Source of the DNA: an uncultured Eubacteriales bacterium
GTDB lineage: Bacteria; Bacillota; Clostridia; Saccharofermentanales; Saccharofermentanaceae
Reading direction: 5' to 3'
DNA: 35,460 bases
Assembly (NCBI GenBank): GCA_900314745.1
Contig: OMWK01000018.1
Location: forward strand, 1-35,460
The notes below the pieces were generated by a model. The model had not been told where the DNA came from, ran no database searches, and was given only the letters and a program-made list of their open reading frames with translations. How positions within the stretch are numbered: position 1 is the stretch's first letter; each line of letters starts with the position of its first letter. The position numbers were made by a program, and so were the translations under genes. Positions 22,133 to 29,947 of this stretch are shown in pieces.

Positions 22133-24619
22133 ATGGCAAAGTATGATGTAACAGGAATGAGCTGCGCCGCATGTCAGGCGCATGTCGAAAAGGCGGTAAA
22201 CAATGTCCCCGGCGTTGAATCATGTGCTGTCTCCCTACTGACCAACTCCATGACAGTTGAAGGCAGTGCTTCACCCGAGAGCATAATAAAAGCTGTTGAA
22301 AGTGCAGGCTATGGTGCTTCCCAATCGGGAGCTGACAAAACTGATAAGCATACCTCGTTGGAGAACAAGGAAATTCCGGTACTTAGAAGAAGGCTCATTA
22401 TATCCGCAGTTTTCCTTGCCGTACTCATGTACTTTTCCATGGGAGTACACATGTGGAACTGGCCTGCCCCGTCCATGTTAAGACACAATATCATCGCCAT
22501 CGGAATAATCGAGATGCTCATCGCAGGCATCGTCATGACGATCAATCAGAAGTTCTTCATAAGCGGCACAAAGGCTGTCATTCACGGCGCGCCCAATATG
22601 GATACACTTGTTGCGATGGGCTCAGGCGTATCGTTCCTTTACAGCGTATACGCACTGATAAAGATGAGCGTTCCCGCAGATACGGCCGTCACAGAACACC
22701 TCTACTTTGAGTCAGCTGCGATGATAGTCACGCTGATAACTATAGGCAAATTTCTCGAGGCAATCTCAAAGGGACGCACTACCAATGCTCTTAAGTCGCT
22801 AATGGAATTAGCTCCGCAGAGCGCAGCCGTAATTAGAAACAACAATGAGATTATCGTCCCCATAGAAGAAGTCTTAGTCGGAGACGTCTTTATCGTTAAG
22901 CCCGGCGACAAGATACCCGTGGACGGCGTCGTTCTTGAAGGCATAAGTGCAGTCAACGAATCCGCATTGACAGGCGAGTCCGTTCCCGTCGATAAGACTG
23001 AAGGCGATAAGGTATCGGCAGCTACCATCAATACATCAGGCTTCCTTAAGTGCCGCGCAGAAAGAGTCGGCGAGGACACCACCCTCTCCCAGATAATAAA
23101 AATGGTCAGCGACTCCGCCGCTACAAAGGCTCCGATCGCAAGGCTGGCCGATAAAGTATCGGGCATATTTGTACCGGCAGTCTTAGGTATTGCAGTGATC
23201 GTATGTATCATATGGCTTCTGATGGGTTCCGGATTGACGTTTGCCTTGATGCGCGGAATCACAGTGCTTGTAGTAAGCTGTCCCTGTGCATTGGGGCTCG
23301 CCACACCCGTTGCCATAATGGCGGGCAACGGTCTCGGGGCGAAGAACGGCATTCTGTTTAAGACTTCAGAAGCGTTGGAACAAACCGGCAGGACTTCGAT
23401 CGTTGCACTGGATAAGACCGGCACCATAACGAGAGGCGAACCTTCAGTTACAGACGTCCTCCCCGCTTCGGGAATAAATGAGGATGAACTTATACGGATC
23501 GCTGCAAGCCTCGAAAGCAAATCAGAGCATCCGCTAGCCAGAGCCATAGTATCGTACGCGGAAGGAACAGATGAATGCACTGAATTTACGGCTATACCGG
23601 GCAAGGGACTTACAGGCATTGTTAACGGCAAAAAAGCCTATGGCGGTAACAAGGATTATATTATTAAGCAGGTTATTGTTCCCGATGATGCCGTTAATGA
23701 GTCAGTCAGGCTCTCAGGCGAAGGCAAGACTCCTCTGTTCTTCTCCTATGACGGAAAGTTCATTGGAATAATCGTCGTAGCGGATACTATTAAGGAAGAA
23801 GCTTCAAAAGCTATAGAAGAGCTTCACAATATGGGCATCAAGACAGTAATGCTTACGGGAGACAATGAAAGAACCGCCAAAGCAATCGCTTCCAAGGCCG
23901 GTGTTGATCAGGTAATCGCCGGAGTTCTGCCCGAGGGCAAAAACAAAGTAATAAATGAACTGAAAGAATACGGTAAAGTCACGATGGTCGGAGACGGCAT
24001 AAATGATGCTCCTGCCCTCACCGGTGCCGATATCGGAATAGCCATAGGAGCAGGAACCGATGTTGCTATCGATGCCGCAGATGTCGTTCTCGTCAATTCA
24101 AAGCTTACGGACGTACCCGCTGCGATCAGGCTCTCGAGAAGGACAGTGACGATAATTCACGAGAATCTGTTCTGGGCTTTTATCTATAACATCCTGCTCA
24201 TCCCCATAGCCGCAGGAGCACTCACCGGTCTCGGCATCACCATGAGCCCCGTCTTAGGTGCCGCAGCCATGAGCATCTCGAGTTTCACGGTCTGCATGAA
24301 TGCCCTGAGGATTAACCTTTTCGATGTGTCAAATCCAAAGCACGACAGAAGCATAAGAAACCAAGCGGAGATACCGCAGGAAATAACAGGAGGAACAGAC
24401 AAAATGGCAACAACCAAGACAATCAGCATCGAAGGTATGATGTGCACACACTGCGAGAAGTCGGTCAGAAACGCGCTCATGGACATCCCCGGAGTAATTA
24501 AGGCTGAAGTATCACACGAGAATGGTACAGCAGTAGTTGAACTCGACGGAGACGTTACGGACGAGATGCTCACAAAGGCTGTAACCGACAAGGATTACAC
24601 TGTTAAGGGAATATCCTGA
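22133..24619 (+). CDS. copA: Copper-exporting P1B-type ATPase with fused C-terminal CopZ-like domain
   Basis: 828 residues. Order: N-terminal metal domain with GMSCAAC (Cys11, Cys14); eight-helix core; TGES in the actuator; Cu(I) motif Cys383-Pro-Cys385; phosphorylated Asp427 in DKTGTIT; ATP-site HP in SEHPLARA; GDGINDAPAL in the hinge. It would pump Cu(I) out of the cell. After the last helix and a linker, residues 758-828 form a second heavy-metal domain with GMMCTHC (Cys771, Cys774), an unusual place because these domains are normally N-terminal. It is three bases from csoR with a poor ribosome site, so translation is probably coupled. Its stop touches the stop of the opposing gene. Confidence 0.93.
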   Translation: MAKYDVTGMSCAACQAHVEKAVNNVPGVESCAVSLLTNSMTVEGSASPESIIKAVESAGYGASQSGADKTDKHTSLENKEIPVLRRRLIISAVFLAVLMYFSMGVHMWNWPAPSMLRHNIIAIGIIEMLIAGIVMTINQKFFISGTKAVIHGAPNMDTLVAMGSGVSFLYSVYALIKMSVPADTAVTEHLYFESAAMIVTLITIGKFLEAISKGRTTNALKSLMELAPQSAAVIRNNNEIIVPIEEVLVGDVFIVKPGDKIPVDGVVLEGISAVNESALTGESVPVDKTEGDKVSAATINTSGFLKCRAERVGEDTTLSQIIKMVSDSAATKAPIARLADKVSGIFVPAVLGIAVIVCIIWLLMGSGLTFALMRGITVLVVSCPCALGLATPVAIMAGNGLGAKNGILFKTSEALEQTGRTSIVALDKTGTITRGEPSVTDVLPASGINEDELIRIAASLESKSEHPLARAIVSYAEGTDECTEFTAIPGKGLTGIVNGKKAYGGNKDYIIKQVIVPDDAVNESVRLSGEGKTPLFFSYDGKFIGIIVVADTIKEEASKAIEELHNMGIKTVMLTGDNERTAKAIASKAGVDQVIAGVLPEGKNKVINELKEYGKVTMVGDGINDAPALTGADIGIAIGAGTDVAIDAADVVLVNSKLTDVPAAIRLSRRTVTIIHENLFWAFIYNILLIPIAAGALTGLGITMSPVLGAAAMSISSFTVCMNALRINLFDVSNPKHDRSIRNQAEIPQEITGGTDKMATTKTISIEGMMCTHCEKSVRNALMDIPGVIKAEVSHENGTAVVELDGDVTDEMLTKAVTDKDYTVKGIS
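24388..24619 (+). CDS. copZ: Internal start inside copA giving a free CopZ-like chaperone (possible)
   Basis: Inside the copA frame, AGGAGG at 24388-24393 stands ten bases before an in-frame ATG at 24404. The 71-residue product MATTKTISIEGMMCTHCEKS... would be a complete copper chaperone of CopZ/Atx1 type with CxxC at its residues 14 and 17, length normal for CopZ. Either this is an alternative start that makes chaperone and pump from one gene, or the relic of a separate copZ that lost the copA stop. Expression is not shown by sequence alone. Confidence 0.5.
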
Positions 24620-27496
24620 TTACTTGGAGATCTCAATCACCATGAACTCACCCGGTTGCAGAAGCTGGCGCTGACCGAAGTGATTGAGATCTCTTTCTAT
24701 CAGAAGCTCACCGGTAAAGGAATATCGCCTGTAGTACCCTTCTGATGTATCGTAAGAATCACTTATGTATGTAAACTGCTGCAGCGAATCGGAATAATTC
24801 GCGACAATAAGGTAGATTCCGGTAGGACTGTCCACAAGCATGGTCTCGCAGCAGCTGTTGAATCTCTCGGCAGTATAGTCAGACGAGGTGTCGAGAGGAT
24901 CCAAAACTTCACAGTACAGCACCTCTCCTCCCATCAACGCACGAAGCAAGCCTATAATGCGGCACACCTCCATGTCGGAATCGATCATGATGATATCCGA
25001 GTACTCAGATTCGGTCCGAAGAAGTGCCGCCACAGTCTCGGCAAACAGATACCTGTCACCGCCATAGGCTGCGCTGATCCTCAAAGACGAAACAAACTCA
25101 CCGCCGTCAGTACCGCGCGATGCGGCCCTGGGGGCGCTGCTGATAGCTTCCTCTATCGAACGGTCGACGGAATCAAGGAAAGGCAGCATATTGCCATTCT
25201 CGTCCGTGCACTCGTTGATAAACATAGTCGAAGCATGTCTGTCGGCATCTGAGAGCATTGCCCCTCCCTCATAATTCATGCCGTCTATGAATACGATCTT
25301 ATCCTTGATGCCGATATAGAACTCAGACTTCTCAAAAAGGCTGATGACATAGTTTACGTAAGATCCGCGCTGGTAGTCCGTCGGGAAGATACCATCGCTG
25401 TCCCCTATCTCGATATAGATCGTGTCGAACTGCCTGTTCCACGGCAGTGCAGTTCCGTTATCGATACGGATCTTGCCCATGGGATTTGATACAGAGCCGC
25501 ATATGTAGCCCATTAGCTCGTTAACGTCATCCTGTGTAAGAGCGGAGCCGAGAACGATCCATGGCGCAGCACCTGAATCCTTGCACATGATCATCTCCCT
25601 CTCAAGAGACTCGGCACAGACACCGTAGTATGTCTCCTCACAGAACCCGTTGCTTCCGGGAACGGTTGAAGAGAATCTCAGCGCCACAGGAGCGCTTCCC
25701 GTGATGAACTCGTTGAATTCTGGAGGGACAGAATTGATATCGTATCTGTCTAATCCCACATAGATATTACTGATGTTAAGTACTGCACTGCCCTCGTATG
25801 ACACATTGAATCTTAAAGACTCGTCGGAGAGCATGGATTCGGTAACGGCAAACACATACGAGAAGGACTTCATCTGATCCGTTACATCCGTCACTAAGTT
25901 ACCGTGTGATCCGAATGTATCTCCCTGCAGCCACACATTAACCGGAACGTCTTCCGTATCCGACGACATCGTTATCTCTATCCTGTAGAAGAGATTCTGC
26001 TCGAAAAGCTCATTAGAAGGTGCTTCCAGCACCCTTGAGATGGCGTGCATCCCGTCGCCTGTACCTATCACGCTTACTCCGTCAGCAGATGACAGGAGTT
26101 CTGTATCCCCGTAAAGATCCCATGCATCCGTATCTATTGAAGCGCTCTTGATAATGCAGATATCGCCTTCGAGCACCAGATCATCAGCAATGGGAACATC
26201 TACCTCGACAGCCGATCTTAAAGATGATTCATAGAGAGTATTGCCGCTTCTTATGATGTATCTTTGATCTCCGAACATCATGACATCATCAACGCTGATG
26301 CCGGTAAGATTAAGAGACTCCGGAGAACCTTCAGCCATGGAGACATAATAGGACTGGTGATCCGTAGTTACCGCAATGACGCAGTGGTTGCCTGAAGGGC
26401 ATATCTCAACCGGCTCAACGGAAGATATGTCAACGGAATCCGTCAGAGGTTCATAGTCCGACATATCGATCCTAATGAGTGTTCCATATGAAGTCAGAGC
26501 GTAGGCCGTCGTATCTTCAGTTACAAGGTCAATGATCCTGTCCCCTTCACGGATAAGATCATCTGCTTCTTCAAGCCTGCTCATAAAAAGCCCGTTGCGG
26601 CTCACGTAGACAGCATCCTCAGAGCAGGCGACCATAAACCCGTCTCCGGTTACAACCTTGCTCAATTCCATCTGTCCTATGACGGTACTGCCGCCGGACT
26701 GAACGTTTACGATGCTTCCATCAGTAAGGAAAACATAAACACTTCCGTTAATCACAGAAATATAACGAGCCGTTGTTCCCCCGTAAACCTCACATGAACC
26801 GTAGAAAGTAAACAGTCCCGAATCAGCAGATACATAGACCTGTCCGTTATCTGTCAAAGCATAGATATTGATGCCCTCAGTACACATATCGGTATACGTC
26901 ATGCCGGCTGACTCATCTCTCGGATTAATGGCAGCATCGGATATGATCTTGCCCCGGGAAGTCAGAAGATAAAGCTCACCCGAACATTCAACGGTCTTAA
27001 TGACGGGATCGTTAGTCCAGAGAGCCGAAGGGTCTTCAACTATAACAGGAACCGCGAACATGGTCTCAGCGAATCCTACGATGGTACCTGTATAGCGAAG
27101 GCCCATGTTGCCGCTGCCGTCTATGGAGAGAATACTCACGCTGTCTCCCGCCGAATGAGACTGAAGAGTTCCCGCGAGCGAAGGATCAAAGAATATGTAA
27201 TTGCCGACGGCATCAGTTACCGAAGCCGACATGAACTCGTCCTGTTTACTGAAGAACGGATCATCAATTATGTTGGTATCCGGAATCTCAAGAAGGTTGA
27301 TTCCTACGCCTTCGGTTCTGTCTGACGTAAGTTCAGCCGATGCCCTTATTCTGGGAAGCTCGGCACGGCTTCCGAAGAATCCGATAAAGAGCAGGAACAT
27401 GACAGACACAAATACCATAAGTATTATGAGAGCCACAACGAAGAAGAATCTTCTCTTGTGGAGGTTTCCGAATCTGAATCTGTCGAGCCTGTTCAT
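24620..27496 (-). CDS. Large membrane-anchored protein with propeller-like and GH51-like regions
   Basis: 958 residues. One membrane helix at about 16-42 (RRFFFVVALIILMVFVSVMF) puts the rest outside the cell. Residues about 165-470 repeat short blades such as GELYLLTSRGKII, NIYALTDNGQVYVSAD and TAYALTSYGTLIRID, suggesting a beta-propeller. Residues about 495-610 resemble a jelly-roll carbohydrate module (NLFYRIEITMSSD, VNVWLQGD, LNISNIYVGLD). From about 610 the pattern follows alpha-L-arabinofuranosidases (GH51): MGKIRIDNGTALPWN, then IYIEIGDSDGIF where the family has EIGNE. The C terminus is a beta-rich domain ending PGEFMVIEIS. No catalytic acid Glu is visible at that place. Start ATG overlaps the CPBP stop; GGAGG lies upstream. 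Function unknown; the domain reading is by eye. Confidence 0.55.
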   Translation of the reverse strand: MNRLDRFRFGNLHKRRFFFVVALIILMVFVSVMFLLFIGFFGSRAELPRIRASAELTSDRTEGVGINLLEIPDTNIIDDPFFSKQDEFMSASVTDAVGNYIFFDPSLAGTLQSHSAGDSVSILSIDGSGNMGLRYTGTIVGFAETMFAVPVIVEDPSALWTNDPVIKTVECSGELYLLTSRGKIISDAAINPRDESAGMTYTDMCTEGINIYALTDNGQVYVSADSGLFTFYGSCEVYGGTTARYISVINGSVYVFLTDGSIVNVQSGGSTVIGQMELSKVVTGDGFMVACSEDAVYVSRNGLFMSRLEEADDLIREGDRIIDLVTEDTTAYALTSYGTLIRIDMSDYEPLTDSVDISSVEPVEICPSGNHCVIAVTTDHQSYYVSMAEGSPESLNLTGISVDDVMMFGDQRYIIRSGNTLYESSLRSAVEVDVPIADDLVLEGDICIIKSASIDTDAWDLYGDTELLSSADGVSVIGTGDGMHAISRVLEAPSNELFEQNLFYRIEITMSSDTEDVPVNVWLQGDTFGSHGNLVTDVTDQMKSFSYVFAVTESMLSDESLRFNVSYEGSAVLNISNIYVGLDRYDINSVPPEFNEFITGSAPVALRFSSTVPGSNGFCEETYYGVCAESLEREMIMCKDSGAAPWIVLGSALTQDDVNELMGYICGSVSNPMGKIRIDNGTALPWNRQFDTIYIEIGDSDGIFPTDYQRGSYVNYVISLFEKSEFYIGIKDKIVFIDGMNYEGGAMLSDADRHASTMFINECTDENGNMLPFLDSVDRSIEEAISSAPRAASRGTDGGEFVSSLRISAAYGGDRYLFAETVAALLRTESEYSDIIMIDSDMEVCRIIGLLRALMGGEVLYCEVLDPLDTSSDYTAERFNSCCETMLVDSPTGIYLIVANYSDSLQQFTYISDSYDTSEGYYRRYSFTGELLIERDLNHFGQRQLLQPGEFMVIEISK
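24627..24693 (+). repeat. 14-bp inverted repeat in the opposing gene, likely copA 3' hairpin
   Basis: GAGATCTCAATCAC (24627-24640) and its exact complement (24680-24693) flank 39 bases that can fold further (CGGT/ACCG and CAG/CTG). TTTCT follows on the plus strand. It begins 7 bases after the copA stop, inside the 3' end of the 958-residue gene. It may end or protect the copA message. Confidence 0.5.
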
Positions 27497-28383
27497 ACTG
27501 CAGCCTCCGCTTCCGGAACAGAAATGACTTCATCCTTCTTATTCTTATCCTTGTAAATGGCCATGATAAGGAGGAATCCGGCAATACCCGGAAGGATGCA
27601 AATTATCTCGAATACCGCGAGGAAGAATGCAGAGAAATTCGATATATCAGTCAAATCTCCGAATATACCGCTGTCCATCAATGCGAATACGGATGAGCCG
27701 ATGAGATTAAACAATGCGTGCACTATATAAGAAACCCAGATCGAACCGGTGTAATAATATACAAGGGACAATACAATGCCGCATATGAATGCATATCCGA
27801 TATGCACCGATACCCCGTGTAAAATACCGAATATCAGCGATGATATCACTGCAGCTAATACCGGAGGAATCTTATTCTTAAGTTCTCCGAATATCACTCC
27901 CCTGAATACGAGTTCTTCCGTAAATGGAATGATCATGAAAGAAGATATGAAATCAAGTATGGTATCCCAGTAGGGAACCGTTGAAGCTTCTATGGTCGCA
28001 AACCTGTCGACGTTCTCATTGTACTGTGCTAAGTCTTCCTGCAAAGGAACAAAATACTGCGAGATCACGGTCGCTACATAAATGTAGATATTAACCAGAC
28101 CCAGTAGGCCGAAAGCAATGACTATAGCCGAGAACACCTGCATACAATTGGGCTTAGAAGTCATAAGGAGCTTATCCCGCTTGAACGATAAGACATAGGC
28201 AAACAGAAGAAAAGCTCCTATCATTATCGTCCCGTAAACAGTTGAGAACAGACCGTTATATATCTTTGTATCAAGACCTGCAGCCTTAAAGCCGAGCAAG
28301 ACTGCCAGCTGGATCAGAACGAACAAGAAAACAGCGAGCAGGATCCTGAACAAAACGCCTAGGCCGTCGATCACTTTACTCAT
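27493..28383 (-). CDS. CPBP-family intramembrane metalloprotease (CAAX protease-like)
   Basis: 296 residues, about eight membrane helices. The family motifs are present: EELVFRG with Glu156, Glu157 and Arg161, the FGILHG His near 190, and HALFNLIGS near 230 on the last motif helix. Members cleave membrane proteins or act in bacteriocin immunity and prenyl-protein processing. The final ATGA overlaps the start of the 958-residue gene, so the two are coupled, which suggests but does not prove that the protease acts on or with that anchored protein. Confidence 0.85.
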   Translation of the reverse strand: MSKVIDGLGVLFRILLAVFLFVLIQLAVLLGFKAAGLDTKIYNGLFSTVYGTIMIGAFLLFAYVLSFKRDKLLMTSKPNCMQVFSAIVIAFGLLGLVNIYIYVATVISQYFVPLQEDLAQYNENVDRFATIEASTVPYWDTILDFISSFMIIPFTEELVFRGVIFGELKNKIPPVLAAVISSLIFGILHGVSVHIGYAFICGIVLSLVYYYTGSIWVSYIVHALFNLIGSSVFALMDSGIFGDLTDISNFSAFFLAVFEIICILPGIAGFLLIMAIYKDKNKKDEVISVPEAEAAV

Positions 28384-28389
28384 GAATTA

Positions 28390-28779
28390 TTACCGCACTC
28401 CGACTCTGTTCTGTCTTCCCGGAGCATCAGAATCATAATATCGTCTCATAAACAACGAGAATGCGACCTCAAGCTCATTCTTATCCCTTATGGAAATGAA
28501 TATCTGATCGTGATTCTCATTGAACTTTGTCTCCATGATAACAAGTTCCGGATTGTCATGATTGCCGTTATCCGGAGCATAGTTATACATCACGATGTAC
28601 TCCTTCTCCTTATAGAAGAAGTCATCGATGACAGACAGGAAATAGTCCTTATTTGTAGACACATCCCTAATAACGATGAGTTCATCCTCAGCGCCCGTCT
28701 TCTTACGGCTTATGATCGGAGTCTTATCAACGATACCAAGCAGGCTTCTGAAGAAACCTGATTTCTGATTGGTCTTCAT
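28390..28779 (-). CDS. DUF1292-like protein, basic paralogue of YrzB
   Basis: 129 residues. The central part (LIVIRDVSTNKDYFLSVIDD, KEYIVMYNYAPD, ELVIMETKF) follows the strand order of the neighbouring YrzB protein, so it appears to be a diverged duplicate. It adds a basic N-terminal tail (FFRSLLGIVDKTPIISRKKT) and a C-terminal tail ending PGRQNRVGVR. Its ATG follows the yrzB stop directly (TAAATG), which implies coupled translation. No enzymatic motif is visible. Confidence 0.65.
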   Translation of the reverse strand: MKTNQKSGFFRSLLGIVDKTPIISRKKTGAEDELIVIRDVSTNKDYFLSVIDDFFYKEKEYIVMYNYAPDNGNHDNPELVIMETKFNENHDQIFISIRDKNELEVAFSLFMRRYYDSDAPGRQNRVGVR

Positions 28780-29058
28780 TTACTCTTCGGAACTGCCCTC
28801 TTCAAGCTCATCTTCATCGAGAAGACTGTCGTAGAAATCATAGACTTTGTCTTCTTCAGACTCGTCGAGAGACTGGAACATTACTTCCTCCCCCTCTTCG
28901 ATCATCTCAAGGATAACGAGCTCAACCTCATCATCGTTCTCTTCAAGAGTGATGAATACGCCAAAGCTTCTGTCATCCATATCAAAATTATCAATGATTC
29001 GAAGCTGTACTTCTTCGTTTGTCTCTTCGTCCAATAAGGTGATGATATCTTCGTCCAT
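28780..29058 (-). CDS. yrzB: YrzB-like DUF1292 protein
   Basis: 92 residues from the ATG at 29058, which has AAGGAG seven bases upstream; an earlier in-frame start at 29094 lacks this. It is strongly acidic (ITLLDEETNEEVQLRIID, ITLEENDDEVELVILEMI) and ends in an Asp/Glu-rich tail. The order ireB-ruvX-yrzB is the same as Bacillus yrzL-yrrK-yrzB. Function unknown; conserved linkage with RuvX is its main feature. Confidence 0.85.
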   Translation of the reverse strand: MDEDIITLLDEETNEEVQLRIIDNFDMDDRSFGVFITLEENDDEVELVILEMIEEGEEVMFQSLDESEEDKVYDFYDSLLDEDELEEGSSEE

Positions 29059-29112
29059 AAAGAATCTCCTTGATAAAGAATTCTGTGTATTCATAAATTA
29101 TAGCATATTATA

Positions 29113-29541
29113 TTAATGGCGCAGTGTCTCGAGATAATCGGACAGGATAATCTCGGCAGCCACCTGATCGATGACAGGTCTTTGCTTCTTAGCTGACTTA
29201 CCGACTTCCCTCATGAACTGTGATGCCAGTACTGTGGTATATCTCTCATCCTTCATTACAGGGACGATACCTGTTATCTCCTCGATCTTCCTGCCGAATA
29301 CGACAGCCGCTTCCTCGGTATGGGATATCTCACCGTTGGTCTTGGAAGGCTTACCGAGGACTATTCCGGTTACATTCTTCTCCCTGACAATCTCAGCGAT
29401 CCTGTTGACCGCCCACGAATCATCAGTTCCGTTCCAGTTAACCGTCTCGAATCCCGATGCCGTTATCCACAGTTCATCAGATAAAGCCACGCCTATGTGC
29501 TTCATTCCGAAGTCAATACCCATCCATCTGCCTTTGCCCAT
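29113..29541 (-). CDS. ruvX: RuvX/YqgF, putative pre-16S rRNA nuclease (Holliday junction resolvase-like)
   Basis: 142 residues from the ATG at 29541, with AGGAAGAGAG upstream; a TTG two codons earlier is a less likely start. RNase H-like fold motifs: MGIDFGMKHIGVALSD with the first catalytic Asp near 9, VLGKPSKTNGE near 62, KDERYTTVLA near 97 and VIDQVAAEIIL near 125 with the last Asp. YqgF proteins are linked to 16S rRNA 5' end processing and were first seen as resolvase-like. A terminator separates it from ireB upstream. Confidence 0.9.
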   Translation of the reverse strand: MGKGRWMGIDFGMKHIGVALSDELWITASGFETVNWNGTDDSWAVNRIAEIVREKNVTGIVLGKPSKTNGEISHTEEAAVVFGRKIEEITGIVPVMKDERYTTVLASQFMREVGKSAKKQRPVIDQVAAEIILSDYLETLRH

Positions 29542-29562
29542 AATCAATCTCTCTTCCTGTCA

Positions 29563-29601
29563 AAAAATACAAAAAGCGGCACCCAAAGATAGTGCCGCTT
29601 C
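29563..29601 (-). terminator. Terminator or attenuator between ireB and ruvX
   Basis: Minus-strand stem AAGCGGCAC/GTGCCGCTT (29574-29600) with a 9-base loop, then TTTTTGTATTTTTT. It begins 22 bases after the ireB stop and would cut most transcripts before ruvX unless ruvX has its own promoter or read-through occurs. Confidence 0.85.
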
Positions 29602-29622
29602 AATAATACTATAATTACCGTC

Positions 29623-29877
29623 TTAAAGCTTACTGCAATACTCGGAAATGATAACCTCAAGAAGCTCGTCTCTGTCTATTCTCTTAATGACACCTCTTGC
29701 ACCCTTATAACTTGTGATGTAAGTGGGATCACCGGAGATAAAATATCCGACCAGCTGATTGATAGGGTTATATCCCTTCTCCTTGAGAGCATAGAGAACA
29801 TAAGTCATCAGTTCTCTAGCATTAGCTGACTTGTCAACGGAAAAACTGAACTTTGTCGTTTCTGTATCCAACTTCAA
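29623..29877 (-). CDS. ireB: IreB-family regulatory phosphoprotein (UPF0297)
   Basis: 84 residues. The family core is plain: ELMTYVLYALKEKGYNPINQ, VGYFISGDPTYITSYKGARG and IKRIDRDELLEVII. In Enterococcus faecalis IreB is phosphorylated by the kinase IreK and affects cephalosporin resistance; threonines near the N terminus (MKLDTETTKFSF) are candidate sites. Two TTG starts are possible: 29877, or 29871 which sits eight bases from GAGGG. Both give nearly the same protein. Confidence 0.9.
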   Translation of the reverse strand: MKLDTETTKFSFSVDKSANARELMTYVLYALKEKGYNPINQLVGYFISGDPTYITSYKGARGVIKRIDRDELLEVIISEYCSKL

Positions 29878-29903
29878 TACCCTCGAATCCTTACTATAGA
29901 TTC

Positions 29904-29912
29904 ATTCTACCA
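29904..29912 (-). promoter_or_regulatory. Extended -10 promoter of ireB
   Basis: On the minus strand TGGTAGAAT, an extended -10 box (TGN then TAGAAT), about 27 bases before the ireB start. No good -35 box is present. Confidence 0.4.
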
Positions 29913-29947
29913 CACCACAAATTAAATGTATTAGAAATATTTAAGTT

